Source: Rhopalosiphum padi
Taxonomy: Eukaryota; Arthropoda; Insecta; Hemiptera; Aphididae
Reading direction: 5' to 3'
DNA length: 64,000 nt
Assembly: GCF_020882245.1 (NCBI RefSeq)
Contig: NC_083598.1
Location: forward strand, 44,615,858-44,679,857
Of this stretch, positions 13,801-25,753 are shown piece after piece. Each line of letters begins with the position of its first letter. Position 1 is the first letter of the stretch. The translations under genes and the position numbers were made by a program. The notes under the pieces are model-generated. The model did not search any database. It worked only from the letters and a program-made list of their open reading frames with translations, and was not told where the DNA came from.

Positions 13801-16800
13801 ATAGTTTAATAGTACCTACAATGGTAAGTATACGTATATACTAATAAGTAGGGCTGGGATTTGTATGTAAATACATATTTTTACTAAAACATGATAAATT
13901 AAGTATTGGAAATTCAATTCACTTCACGTGATTTGCAATAAAATAAAACATATTTTATTTTACATGTTTTTACATATTTCGTCATAAATAGATATTTTAA
14001 CATTATTTGTAAAATTTCTGCTTTTTGTTTACATATTTCGTAAATTTTGATAATTTCGGCGGTTTAGTAGTATTATATACATTTATACTTCGATAATAAT
14101 ACTCGTAAAAATTATAAGTGTATAATGCATATAGGAAATAAGTATATGAAAGTATTAGTTAAATATTAATAACTTGATTATAGTTTATCTTATTTGTTTC
14201 TGTTCGATCTTATATTATACTTTATATTCAACAATTATTAGACAAAATATATTTACGAATTTTAAACAGTGTCAGTACTTGCGTTCGCGTGGTTGTGAAA
14301 ATATCTTTATATTTTATATATTTTCAATTAAATTGATTAGAAATTAAAAACAATTAATTGTATATTATTCAAAAAATATTTAGAATTTTATTTTAATTTT
14401 ACACGTTAACATAATTTAAAATTTTTCTTGTTACATATTGTTTTTTTAGACTACACATTTTGGCCATTTTAACTACATATATATGTAAATATTTATGGTT
14501 TTTTATAACATATTAATCCCAGCCTTACTAATAAGCATATATATAATATACTAATATACTAATAAATCTAACAGTGGTCGAAGTAGGATGGATACGTATA
14601 AACGATATAATATCATATTATCATTTTTCATAGACATATTTAATTTATACTAGGTATATGTATCCTATTTTGTTTCAAAAATCAAAATACTATACTTCAT
14701 TAATTATTATAAAAAAATTTAATTTACCTATATTGCCATATTTATAAGCGGAGAAGTGGACCAACATTTTGCGGGGTAGATACCCCTCTGCCACTCTACA
14801 CCACTCATCAAAACGTTAAATACCTATAACTTAAAATCTACTCGTCCAAATTTAAATTGTATGCATCAAAGTACCCTGAAAAATATTCTGCTTAGGAATA
14901 TGCTATTAAAAATGCATATTGTAATTAAAAAAGTAAAAAACTTAAAAAAATAATAATGATAAAAAATAGTAAAAAATAGTCGTTTTTTATTGACTCTAAC
15001 TATAAAAGAAACATATTTTCAAAAACATTTATAATTCTCGAAAAAAATTACTGTTTCATAAAAGAATCACCCAGTACAATATTTATGACAGAAAATATGT
15101 CAATAATTAGACCGTGATGTTTGAACATTTGACCATTGTACTTTAAGACTAATGATCTGAATATTATCTAATTTTAGAATGATATGTAATATGCTTTATT
15201 ATATAATTACTAATTTTAAATTATTTTCTTAATAAAATGCTAGTACATTACGTGATTTATAATAATATAGTAATTATCTATTTACTACAAATATTAATTA
15301 TATGATCTATGAACACAACATGTTGTTATGCTTATGGGTTAAGTAAAATTCAAGCATTATACTTTTATATATTACCTATATGTTCCCATATCCAATAATT
15401 CTTATACCATAATAGAAATATACTTCAAAATAAAGAGATACTTCAGGTTACACTGTTTACAACCATTTATCAAATTACTAATTTATTATTTATGAATATT
15501 AAACTTTTTACTGAAAAATATCAAAATATCAATTTTACTTGATGTAGGTACCTACTCTGTTGAACAACATTAGTTTAAAAAGTATACAAAATACAATGCA
15601 TCCATCACACTTCTTTTAAAAATTATTTCGACCCCTGTTCATTCATAATATTTTATATACTTACATTCCTAACCTATATAATAATTACCTATTATTTATT
15701 AGACTAATAATAACATAACGGATTGGGAGAGTCGTTCAAAAAAATCTTGCAAACACTGTAAGTTAAAATGTATATTTATTTAACGTTTTGTCATATTTAT
15801 AACATTATATACTTTAACAATATAGGCGAAGATGTGAATGGAGCCAAAATAAACGAGCATATAAAAGAAACCAGGTATAACAATAAAACATAATTTTTAT
15901 TAAAATAATTATAGGTATATACCTATTTAGGTAAGTATATACTACCAATGTATAAAACTATAAAGCTATAATGTACCTACCTACTAACTAGTTAAAAAGT
16001 TAAAAATAAAATTACTTTTTTCAATAACTTTTAACTTACTATTTAAAAAAGTTTACATTGTTTAAAAAAATATCAAGGTAGGTAAACTATCAACTTAGTG
16101 GCTTTTGGTTAAACAATTTTTAACTTTACTTAGTTATTTTCTATAACTGAAATTAATTGTGAAAATCTATTAAAATATTAATATTATTTTCATTAAATAT
16201 ATGAAATCAGAAATCTATTATATAATCAGCTTAAAAAACATTTATGTACAATAGGTATCCACGGTACTTAGGTATAAAGTGCTCACGTATAGTTTGAGAT
16301 TGTATATTAAAAGTTCTCAATTAATAAACACAAGAAAAGGATCTAATAACTGACTAAACTTTGAATAAACTTTATTATTAAAATGTAATCGATGATTCTT
16401 GTAGTTAAAAAAAATAACTTCACATTTATAATAATTATTTATTTTATTCTAAATTAGTTACCCATTAAAATTAATTTATTTTTTACAATAACTTTAAATT
16501 TAACTAAAATAAATTATTAAATTGCCCAGCTGTGTCTATATTATGTATAGTATCTTATATCTAGGGCTACTTACCTAGGTTTATAGTTTTTTTAGGTAGT
16601 TGAACTGGAGTCTTATCTGTTGTTTTATCTAGAAAAAATATAAATAAAACAAAACTATTAAAACTCACGTGCGTCTACCTATTTTAGTGATCGTAAAATC
16701 ATTAAGGAGTCTTTAAATTTGAAACATCAATCTTTGGATAATGATGAATGCAAAAATACGGGAATTACATCGAATAAATTTCGTAAAAATATAAAAGCGA

Positions 16801-17225
16801 CATTCAACGTTGGAGCACATCACTATAAGTGCTGTAAATCAAAGTTAAATAATAGTATGTAAAATTTAATTTTTAGTTTAACATTATAATTTTAATCCTT
16901 TTAGACATTTAAAAAATTGTTTATCTAAAAGGCAGCAGTACAAATGAATCAATAAAAACAAGGTAATTATAAGGTATTTTCATAGATAAATGTTTAAGCT
17001 ATCAGAGCTATCTGCATTTATTCATATTTTTAATTGTTGATATAAATATTTATTAGTGATGAAGATTCTACATATGAAGAAAAAAACATAAAAATCCCTA
17101 TAATACTTGAGAAATCAGGCGAAGAACCAAAGAAAATAAACCCAAAGATTAAAGCTCGCTTACATTTGGATGTGTATAGCTGCAAATGCGGAATGCCTGG
17201 CTGTATGTTAAGCCCTAGCTGGTAA
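10847..17225 (+). CDS. Uncharacterised nine-exon gene, 329-residue protein
   Basis: Exons: 10847-10894, 11231-11440, 12398-12582, 12652-12727, 15703-15757, 15826-15874, 16688-16854, 16932-16962 and 17057-17225. All introns are GT/AG, and their phases (0, 0, 2, 0, 1, 2, 1, 2) keep the frame to a TAA. The coding length is 990 bases. The N-terminal third looks folded and helical, with a conserved-looking stretch (LRDIQKVLEEKCMKIALVQA, then YSSYVDEVLYPERSRLSKN). The middle is polar and low in complexity (NDDGNNNSDTDTDSQ) with cysteine pairs (SCKHC, YKCC). The C-terminus ends LDVYSCKCGMPGCMLSPSW. There is no signal peptide or membrane segment, so it is probably cytoplasmic or nuclear. I do not recognise the family. 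The acceptors of exon 3 (poor pyrimidine tract) and exon 8 are the weakest points. An AATAAA at about 17286 could be the polyadenylation signal. Confidence 0.65.
13849..14527. mobile_element. Non-autonomous hAT-type element, copy 1, with 8-bp target duplication
   Basis: The 679-bp element has near-perfect terminal inverted repeats (TAGGGCTGGGATT at the left, AATCCCAGCCTTA at the right). It is flanked by the identical octamer CTAATAAG (13841-13848 and 14528-14535). The inside is AT-rich with many stops and no transposase frame. It lies between exons 4 and 5 of the nine-exon gene. The same ends occur in the element at 29218-29838. Confidence 0.88.
14745..15110. repeat. Dispersed repeat family B, copy 1
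   Basis: It shares several blocks with 33130-33510: GTGGACCAACATTTTGCGGGGTA, CCTCTGCCACTC, ACTCGTCCAAATTTAAATTG and TTTTCAAAAACATTTATA. Some blocks are in the same and some in the opposite order or orientation, so the family is internally inverted. A shorter relative with the ACGAGTAGTTATTGAGTTATA block occurs at about 62225-62300. The class is unknown. Confidence 0.5.
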
Positions 17226-19250
17226 AATCATAATATTTCAATATTTTGCGTTTATCAATATTAATAGTTAATATATCTACTACCTAATAAAAATTAAAAA
17301 ACATTAAACAGAATTATTCTCGTCGAAAATTAATTTTAAATGGATACTTTTAAGACATATAAACATAATATATTACCTTACTTAATGTTTAATGATATTA
17401 TTTGTATGCTTATAAAGAGGGGTGCTAAAATTAAGCTACACACGAATTGCGTCCCGAAATAAAAAATTTGACAAGTGAGTACACGAATTGCGTCTGGGTT
17501 TTTAAATTTTTAAGTGAAGTTGATTCAATATTTGTGGAACTTTTAAATGTTTCCCAAAATTGTTTTGAAAAATAATAATTACATACCAATAGTATTTTTT
17601 TTTATTTACTGGTAAAAATGTAGATACTTATAATACTAAAAGATACACACATCTTAAATCTGAATTTCTAAAAAATAATATCAATTTTTCACTTAAAATA
17701 ATATTTTCCGATATTTAAAAAACAATTCACTCATCATAATTAATCGTGTGGCCATCAGTTCAAAATTTCAAATGAAAGGATGTAGATACTAGATTTCATG
17801 TAGATCAAAGTTGATGGAGGAAAATTCAAACGCGTTTAGAGTCAAGAATACAAAAAAAAGATTAGGTTTTCCATACATTCAAGTTTCTTCGAAGTTTTTT
17901 TAATTTTTTAATTTTATATTTATAACTTCTTTATTATTTTTTATTTTAATTATTATATTGCACACTCCTATTATTTAAACCTACACATTTTCACTTTACT
18001 TATTTCTAATTGCATAATAACGACAAAAATCAATATTTTTAATCTACTGATAGTCATAATTTGCTATTGAAGTCTGTGTAAAATGGAAGGAAAATAAAGT
18101 TTTTTTTTCAGATAGTAAAAATATTATGAATAAACCGAGCTTATACATTTCTCGTATAAAAACTGAATTTTTACTGCAAGATGTATTGTTGAGAATCCTA
18201 CTGTTTTTTTTCCAGTTACAACAAAATACCAACAGACAGAACATAAGTGCATTACCAATAATTTATACTATATAGTATAATACGTATATTAAGAATAGTA
18301 GAACACAAAATAACAGGTTTAAGTTTTTTTAAAAATCTTAAACATTCCATTTTTTTCGTGTGAAATATTTGAACTATTCCGCGGGATATTATGGATATTT
18401 TAAATGATAATCTATTTAAATATAATAACTTAATTTATAATAGCGGTATTTGATAATAAATAATAATATATCGAAATTCCATTTATTAACACAATATGGC
18501 AGTATATTTAAAAAGGGTTAACGTTACAAATTTGAAATTTCACTATCACTTGCCAATGATATAAACTATAAAGTTATAAATATAAACTATTAGTTTAAAT
18601 TTAAAAAAATGGTTCTACGATAATCTATATAAAAATAATAATAAACAAATAACAGTTATAAAAACTGTATGAAAAATGTATAGCCGCGCGCAAAATATAT
18701 AATATCTAACATAATAATATGTATGTTATTAGCTCGTTGGTACGTATGTTAGAAAAAACTTTGTTATGTTAAAATATGCCAACAGTTATTTAAATACTTA
18801 AGTAAAATATTATAGTTTAAACAAATATGTTCCTCAAAGATAAAAAACAAATAAATACTATTTATAACGCAATTAAAATCCAAGTATTACTAAACTACTA
18901 TACAAATCTAAAAATGAAATAAATTCTTGTTAAAATATATTATAATAACTAATCAATGCTGTTTAGAAAAAAATTGGGCTCTAAAACCTTATGTATTTGA
19001 TCGATACTAGCAGGCTAGTATTATGTTATAACGCCTCGGAGAACTTATTGGAGACTACGTCAAACATTAAATGAAATTAGTTTAGTCAATTCAGATGTAA
19101 TCATGACGTCAAATCTTCATAATGAATGTCGAATATGAATGATAAATTAAAAAGCCATTATAATTCCGACCACGGGTGTAAATGTCTAGAGACCTGAAAA
19201 CCAACTACTTAGTAGGTACTTACTTAATAACACCAATAAAAACAATCCAT
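17226..19250. other. Intergenic DNA without recognised features
   Basis: AT-rich spacer downstream of the nine-exon gene. The ACACGAATTGCGTC block occurs twice within 60 bp (about 17440-17490). Apart from short frames with no family resemblance I see nothing coding here. Confidence 0.4.
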
Positions 19251-19254
19251 TTGT

Positions 19255-20300
19255 TAGACATCACAATCGTTGAAACAGTCTGCTGTACCTATGCCTGTAA
19301 AAATGTCCGCAAAACAAAATAAATACAAGCGAACGAGAATTACTGCAATAACATCAACATCAACCGCGTCCGATTCGTTGGAGATTGTTATACCACAAGA
19401 TTGACACAAGATTGCAGAGATAAACAAACTACAGACATTGAAACCACCGTGGAATTGTCCACGAAATCGACCCATATTACCCCTACTGATATATAAAAGT
19501 CCATCGAAAGTAGACGCGAGTTGTACTAAGGATGCTGACGAGCGCCAATAATCGCGACCAACAACTACCTAATGAGTCACTACCTAATCGCTATCACTGC
19601 CTACATTTATTAACATAGGTAGTACCATAAATGACGTAGCATAAGAAAACGGCTATCCTCCAGTACAATCGCTGCACCTGTTGGAATACTGGAATGGTCG
19701 CTGTCAATTAAAATTCCAGAGATTTGGAAATCAAAATCAATCTGTCCTCTTAAATCTCACTTCAGACAAAATAGAGTCTTTTACGCTCCTTTATCTTGTT
19801 AGTTCCGTTATCATTATGCTATAATCAAAGAATAAAACCCATACTCTCCTCTTTATCCCTTTATTTTTTACGTCATGATCTATAGTTCTATACGATACGG
19901 CTACACCAATACACCATTAATTATCATCTATATCTATATTCTATACAATATATATGCAATCTATTTACTGTTATTATTATTACAGATTCTAATTTTATTA
20001 TAATGCACCCTCTCATAATTGCACCAATTCTAGCCAAGTATTTATGGTTAATATGATAAAAATATATGAAATAGTCATAATATGCTTAAATGACATAACT
20101 AATTAGTAAGTACGAGTAATATTAAAAATAAATCTGTGTATAACTTTTGGTAAACATAGGAGGAATATATGCAATGAAGTAAACAAGAAAGACACAGTAG
20201 GAGATGCAATTAAATATCAAATATCTTTGAGAAATTACTATAAGAGGCTTTACGAAGAGACCACAAATCAACTTGGCAGAAATCTCCAACTACTCTGATT
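19255..20300 (+). mobile_element. Probable decayed retroelement
   Basis: Several plus-strand pieces look like worn retroelement coding sequence. Around 19257-19415 there is an open piece rich in K, S and T (QSLKQSAVPMPVKMSAKQNK). Around 20190-20275 a piece reads KKDTVGDAIKYQISLRNYYK followed by RLYEETTNQL. This resembles the short helical region after the reverse transcriptase of I/Jockey-type LINEs, which runs along the pattern I...I...S..YY.RL...N.L...L. Stops and frame changes separate the pieces. The family assignment is weak, and single-copy debris is possible. Confidence 0.4.
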
Positions 20301-20976
20301 CTCTAATTCTCCATAATTTTTAACTTAAAAAAATTATTTTATGAATTTAATATGTAATATTGTAATGTTTTATTGGGTAAAGAATACTAAAATAATTAAT
20401 AATAGTTCTGAAAAAAATTACTTATATAGATACTATTGATGTTCTTGAAATCATAAGTTCTATATTTTTATTTGGCATACATATGACCAAACATTGTGTA
20501 GTACATCATAATATGATACTGTATATTTAATACATCAATTTACTTTATAATTATACAATACCTATACAATATAGACTAGACACATAGGTAGGTAGTTTAT
20601 AATTTTTCATATTTTCTTTTTTGTATTATAACACAACAATTTTAAGATATAAATAATTATAATCTGAAACGTATCAACTACATACTTTGTATAATAGGTA
20701 CCTTTCTACTGTTAATTTTATAATAAATGATTAGAGAATTGAAAATATGATGCATTTGTGATGGAGGATATTTTTGAGGGTAACATCAAATAAATCAGTA
20801 ACTAAAGATTTTTTTCAGTAACAGTTGGTTATGATAGAAAAAAATAAAATACCTAATTTAAGTTTAAGTTTAAAACTAATTAAGTACTAAATAAGCTACC
20901 TAGTTTTTTAATCAAAATAGTAAAAACATATAATGTGTATAAAACCTTACTCCAAATATAAAGTGATTAAGAAGAC

Positions 20977-21124
20977 ATTACCTTTGTATTGTTTTATTGA
21001 TCTTTTATGTAATATTACCTTTGTATTGTTATATTGATCTTTTATGTAATATTACCTTTGTATTGTTATATTGATCTTTTATGTAATATTACCTTTGTAT
21101 TGTTATATTGATCTTTTATGTAAT
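20977..21124. repeat. 37-bp tandem repeat, four copies
   Basis: Four head-to-tail copies of a 37-bp unit beginning ATTACCTTTGTATTGTTATA and ending in GATCTTTTATGTAAT. Copies 2-4 are identical as printed, and copy 1 differs by one base (TTTT for TATA in the centre). Such near-identity suggests recent expansion. It lies in the spacer between the nine-exon gene and the KGD4 gene. Confidence 0.95.
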
Positions 21125-22340
21125 ATGTATCATAATAAAATTACTTTATAACCATGAATCAAGATAAGTTTATCTTAGTGCTCATTTTAAATTAGTACCC
21201 ATATCTATTTCATAATGCATGTATCTATGAAATCATTACTTCACAACAGATTTAATCATAATTCTTACTAAAATATGTTTGAAATAAACAACCCATTTTC
21301 ATATTTATTAATAATTAATTAAATCTAAAATAGTTTATTTATTTTAACAGGTACGAGGTACCTATAAGAATCAATTAATTATTACTAAAGCACAGATTTC
21401 TATGCTAAAAATAGGTATTAAAATATGACATATATTATATAATAAACAGTCAGTCATGAAAATATACAAGAACATTTTTAAAAAATAAATTATGGTTAAA
21501 AAAATGCACAATTTTTATACAATTTGTAAATTTAACAACTTATAATAATTAATAAGGTACTATTATCCTTAATGAAAAAAAAACTAATTTTTTTAGAGAA
21601 TTTTTTGAATAAATTAATATATTTTTAAAGTTGTATTTTAATTATTAAAATGAATAATTATTTTTAACAAAAAACAAAAATTTGAAAAGAAAAATATATG
21701 CAATTGCACAGAAATTTGTACTTTAGTTATTACTTATTACCTGTATAATTCTTTGTAAATTAATAAATTGCTGTTAAGTACATATTAAGCTCATAAAAAA
21801 GAGTAAAAGTATGAAATGCTAAGTAAAGTATTTAATTCTAATAATATAATGAAATATTTATTACCTTATTTGTTTAGTCATAACCTGGGTAATTGATACT
21901 TTTTACATCGATCAATTCAAAATAAAAATAATTCTAAAAATAAATATTTGTACAATTTTTATTCTTAGACAATAAAATACATAAAGTTTAGAAATATTCA
22001 AAGTAAACTACTCTTTGAAAAGAAGTCTAGGATTTTTTAATAATATGAGATAAATATAACTAAAGCTAAGGAAGTGAAAAAAAATATAATAATAAATAAT
22101 TGTTCAAAATAGGAATGCACATCAAATATGAGTAAGGTTAATGATGGGATATTATTAAAAACAAAAAAATAATTCAAATCAATAATTTTATTAATATTAA
22201 GTCAAAATAAACAATTATTTATATATTATACAAACATTATAATTATTAATAAATAAATAGGCACCTTAATACTGTGTAAATATATTGAATCTTTATGCTT
22301 TTATAAATTTTATTACTAAATATTTAATCTAAATATGAGT
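21125..22340. other. AT-rich intergenic spacer
   Basis: Very AT-rich spacer after the tandem array, with no convincing coding, RNA or mobile-element signal. Its right end contains the probable 3' end of the KGD4 gene. Confidence 0.4.
22308..22313 (-). terminator. Candidate polyadenylation signal of the KGD4 gene
   Basis: AATAAA on the minus strand, about 35 bases after the TGA of the KGD4 frame. The position is plausible for cleavage shortly after it. Confidence 0.4.
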
Positions 22341-22347
22341 TAAAACT

Positions 22348-24874
22348 TCATTCAGCTCCACCACTCTGAAAATAAAAAAATTATTATAACTTAGGATTAC
22401 AATTTTTATTTAAAATAACATACAGTATAAATCATATTTTATGATGACTAAAAACTAAAAACTGAAATGAAAATATTTATCTGATTTATGATTAACTGAT
22501 TTCTACTATATTATAATTTGTTTTAATTTACATACGTTAATAGCATTTATTTCAGCATCCTCCATCATTACTCTTTTAAATTTTGTAGGTAGTTGATAGT
22601 CTTCCATTGTTTGAACTGCACCTGCAGTTTCAAAAGATGACGGAGTTGACTTGGATTTATCTGCAACATAAAGATTAGATAAACATTTCATAATTCAATG
22701 ATCTTCTATCAATATGCCAATTATATGTTATAATTCTGGATTAGATGAAATTAAACCAAAATTACAATAGGCTGAATACTATCAATTACTTTTATTACAA
22801 ACATAAATTTTTTATTTCCTAACGCCATAACTGTGAATAACATAAAAAATTCAAAACCAGTTTATATTTCAATGACCAATATTATCATAAAGAGAAAATA
22901 GTTTCAGATTGGATTTTGTAGTGAAATTTTAATCGGGCCAATATAACTAATAAGTAATACTAGTAATAGATACAGTTGAATTAAAGCCAACAATCATTGA
23001 AGATTTGCCAAATGAAAACTAAAATATAGTCAAGAATATTCTAAAAGAAAATTAAAAAAATAATAATCACATTTGCATTGTCTTGGAAATTAAAGAGCTG
23101 AACATTAATACACAACAACTAAACAATTAAAAGTAAGTTGAGCATTTTTTGGCAAAATATGTAATGATTTTTGGTTTTATTTATTTTACAATTATCACTA
23201 TATATTAATAAATAAAACACAACACATATAATACACATTAAAATATAACTATATAATATTATTATAATAGGTTAAAATAGATACTATCATTGATAGTTAA
23301 TGTATATTGATTAAACACTCACATCAGCATTGTTTTGAAATCTAAATTTACAGACAAAGATTCAATCACTAAAATAGTGTCGCCAATTAAATTAAATTGT
23401 CACTCAATCAATCTATGTTATATTTAATAGTGCTAGTTTAAATATCACAGAATATTAACAATTAAAAATATAAAAACAATATAAATTAAAATATACCTAA
23501 TTGCGTATAGAATAATAATTAGGTAACTGAAAGTTTATATTGTCACAATTAAAATTGACTTATATTACTGTACACTTTTAATTTCCAGAAAAATATTTAT
23601 TTGATTAATGTATTAATGTAATATTATAAAACATCACGATTTGGTGGTAAAAGAAAAAAAGGCTAAAAGTGTTTTCACCCAAGTTAATCCAAAACAACCC
23701 CAATACTCAATGGGCCAATAGTAATACATCAAATTGATGTAGATACTTTTAAATTGCTTACCAATCACAATTATTATTATGTCATAAAAAAACTGTACAT
23801 ACTTATCTCTGGGACACCATGTCGAAACTGTATTAATGGCTGGTGAGGTTTTACTGTCTAAAAAAAATATAAAAGACAGTTTTAATATTAGAATCTAATA
23901 ATATCTAGCTATAACATGACTGGATATATAATAATAATAATAATTTTTTTTTTTTATTTTATTTGCAAAAAACAACAAGTGACACATTATATAAGTATGT
24001 AATATAATGCTTTTATATTATAATATTACTAAGGCAACAAAATCCTGTTAGAAATAAATTTGTTTTAAAATAGTTATGTAAGCCCCAAAATTGTATGATA
24101 AATCAAATCAAAAATTTTTTAAAATACCCACATTTAAATAAATATTTAATTATATAGTTGATATACCATATACATATATTAACTTTTTATTATTTTAAAT
24201 AAACAAATTCAAAGGGTTCTGTCAATGGATAGTCTCCCTCCTCATGTAAATCATGTCATATTTAAATTATGTTAGCCTCTGCTACTTATCACATTTGCTC
24301 ATTGTATAAATGATAGATTGTAAATATATATTTTATTAAAAAAAAATAATAAAAATAAACAATGACCAAAAATATACATCTATAATTCATTATATTTAAG
24401 GAAATATTTGGATTTCTGTCTAGAAAAAATTAGACACGCCAAAAAAAATTATTTCATATTAAATAATAAAAAAATAGGGGGAATGTACACATCAAAAAAC
24501 TTATTTGTAGGGAACATGTAATACAAAACCAAAAACAGTAACAGTGAAAAATTGAGCATTTACCAATCTAACAACATTGTTTCGACTAACGTGATTTGAT
24601 TATAATTTTTTTAAACTTATTTACAGGTACCTACTTGAAAATTTAACTAAAGGTACCAAAAAAGATAACAGAATAAAAATCAGTTTAGGTAGTTCATGTT
24701 TTTATATTTCGGTCACTTAATAATGGGATCATAACTACATAAGTATGTTTTACAAATTTCAATGAATTGTTCCTATCCCTGCCAATAACATTGTACTGAA
24801 CATTCTCATCAAAAATTTTAAAAAAGTTTATTGAAACTTACTTGATAAAATCGTACAATTATTTTAGTGTTCAT
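22348..24874 (-). CDS. KGD4: Mitochondrial 2-oxoglutarate dehydrogenase subunit 4 (KGD4/MRPS36 family)
   Basis: Four exons: 24874-24842, 23857-23803, 22660-22536 and 22365-22348. All have GT/AG borders, phases 0, 1 and 0, and 231 coding bases (76 residues plus stop). The N-terminus MNTKIIVRFYQ is basic and hydrophobic, fitting a mitochondrial protein. Next comes VKPHQPLIQFRHG, matching the family's conserved KPH.PLI.F motif, which binds the dehydrogenase core. A variable linker follows, then DYQLPTKFKRVMMEDAEINA and the C-terminal GGAE, matching the family's LP.KYRR...EE.E.I..GG.E end. In animals and yeast this small protein (once named mitochondrial ribosomal protein S36) links the E3 subunit to the E1/E2 core of the 2-oxoglutarate dehydrogenase complex in the matrix. 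It is somewhat shorter than the human protein because the linker is short. The last exon codes only SGGAE and the stop. Confidence 0.9.
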
Positions 24875-25753
24875 GACTGACCAAGTTTATGTATCAGCAG
24901 GAGTTTGGAATCAAAACGCGTTCTGTACCTTCAAAAATGTATAAAAAATATCACTAACAAGACAAAATTAAAACAACAATTTGTGCGATGAAAAGAATTT
25001 TAAAAAAATGTCAAAAAGCAGTAATCTATAACTTACTATACTTGACACTGCCAACTACACAACTACAGTCTACACTCCACAGTCTACGTACTGACGTAGT
25101 AACGTCTAAATGTCTAATGCAGAATATCAGAATATTCAGAATGTTAGAAACAATAAAAACTCAGAAATCAGAATACTAAATAAATAATAAATATTAAATA
25201 CTAAATCTCTGTTGATATATTTTGATAACAGACACACATGTTCCGTCGCTAATCAGCTGCTAAAACTCCGCGGATGTCACATATATGTATATGAATAATA
25301 TTTTAAATCATGGTAGTAAACTAACAACCACGGTTGTAGATAGAACTTTTATCTTATAGAAAAATTACGTGGTGGCCACAGAGATACGCATTATCGTTTA
25401 TCAACGTAAACATTCGCGTAGTCGGCAACCGCCAACTCTTAAGTGCCAACCGAGTACCGAATACCGACCATTGCCAATTGCCACATTCACTTTTGTGAGT
25501 TTTTTACGAATTACGAGCTGTGCCGGCGTTTACATACACAATATACGGTTTTATATTCGTTTTTACCGATCAGTTCGTGAAATTTAAAGAGATAACGTTT
25601 GTATTTTGAATTTTTTCGTCTGACTTTCCCCTTGTGCCGGACGATGTCTCCTCCACAGAATTGTCGGTATTTCGAGTTTCGACGAATGGTCCAAGAGAGA
25701 TCTATAGTCGGACTTCAGTAACCTAAAAATACTGTGAGTCAAGTACATATTTA
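24875..25753. promoter_or_regulatory. Shared divergent promoter region and 5' leader of the transporter gene
   Basis: About 880 bp separate the start codons of the KGD4 gene (minus) and the transporter gene (plus). The right half is richer in GC than its surroundings. A possible untranslated-leader intron of the transporter gene runs from a GTGAGT donor at 25495 to a CTCCTCCACAG acceptor ending at 25658, with a good pyrimidine tract. The arrangement could act as a bidirectional promoter, which is an inference. Confidence 0.4.
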
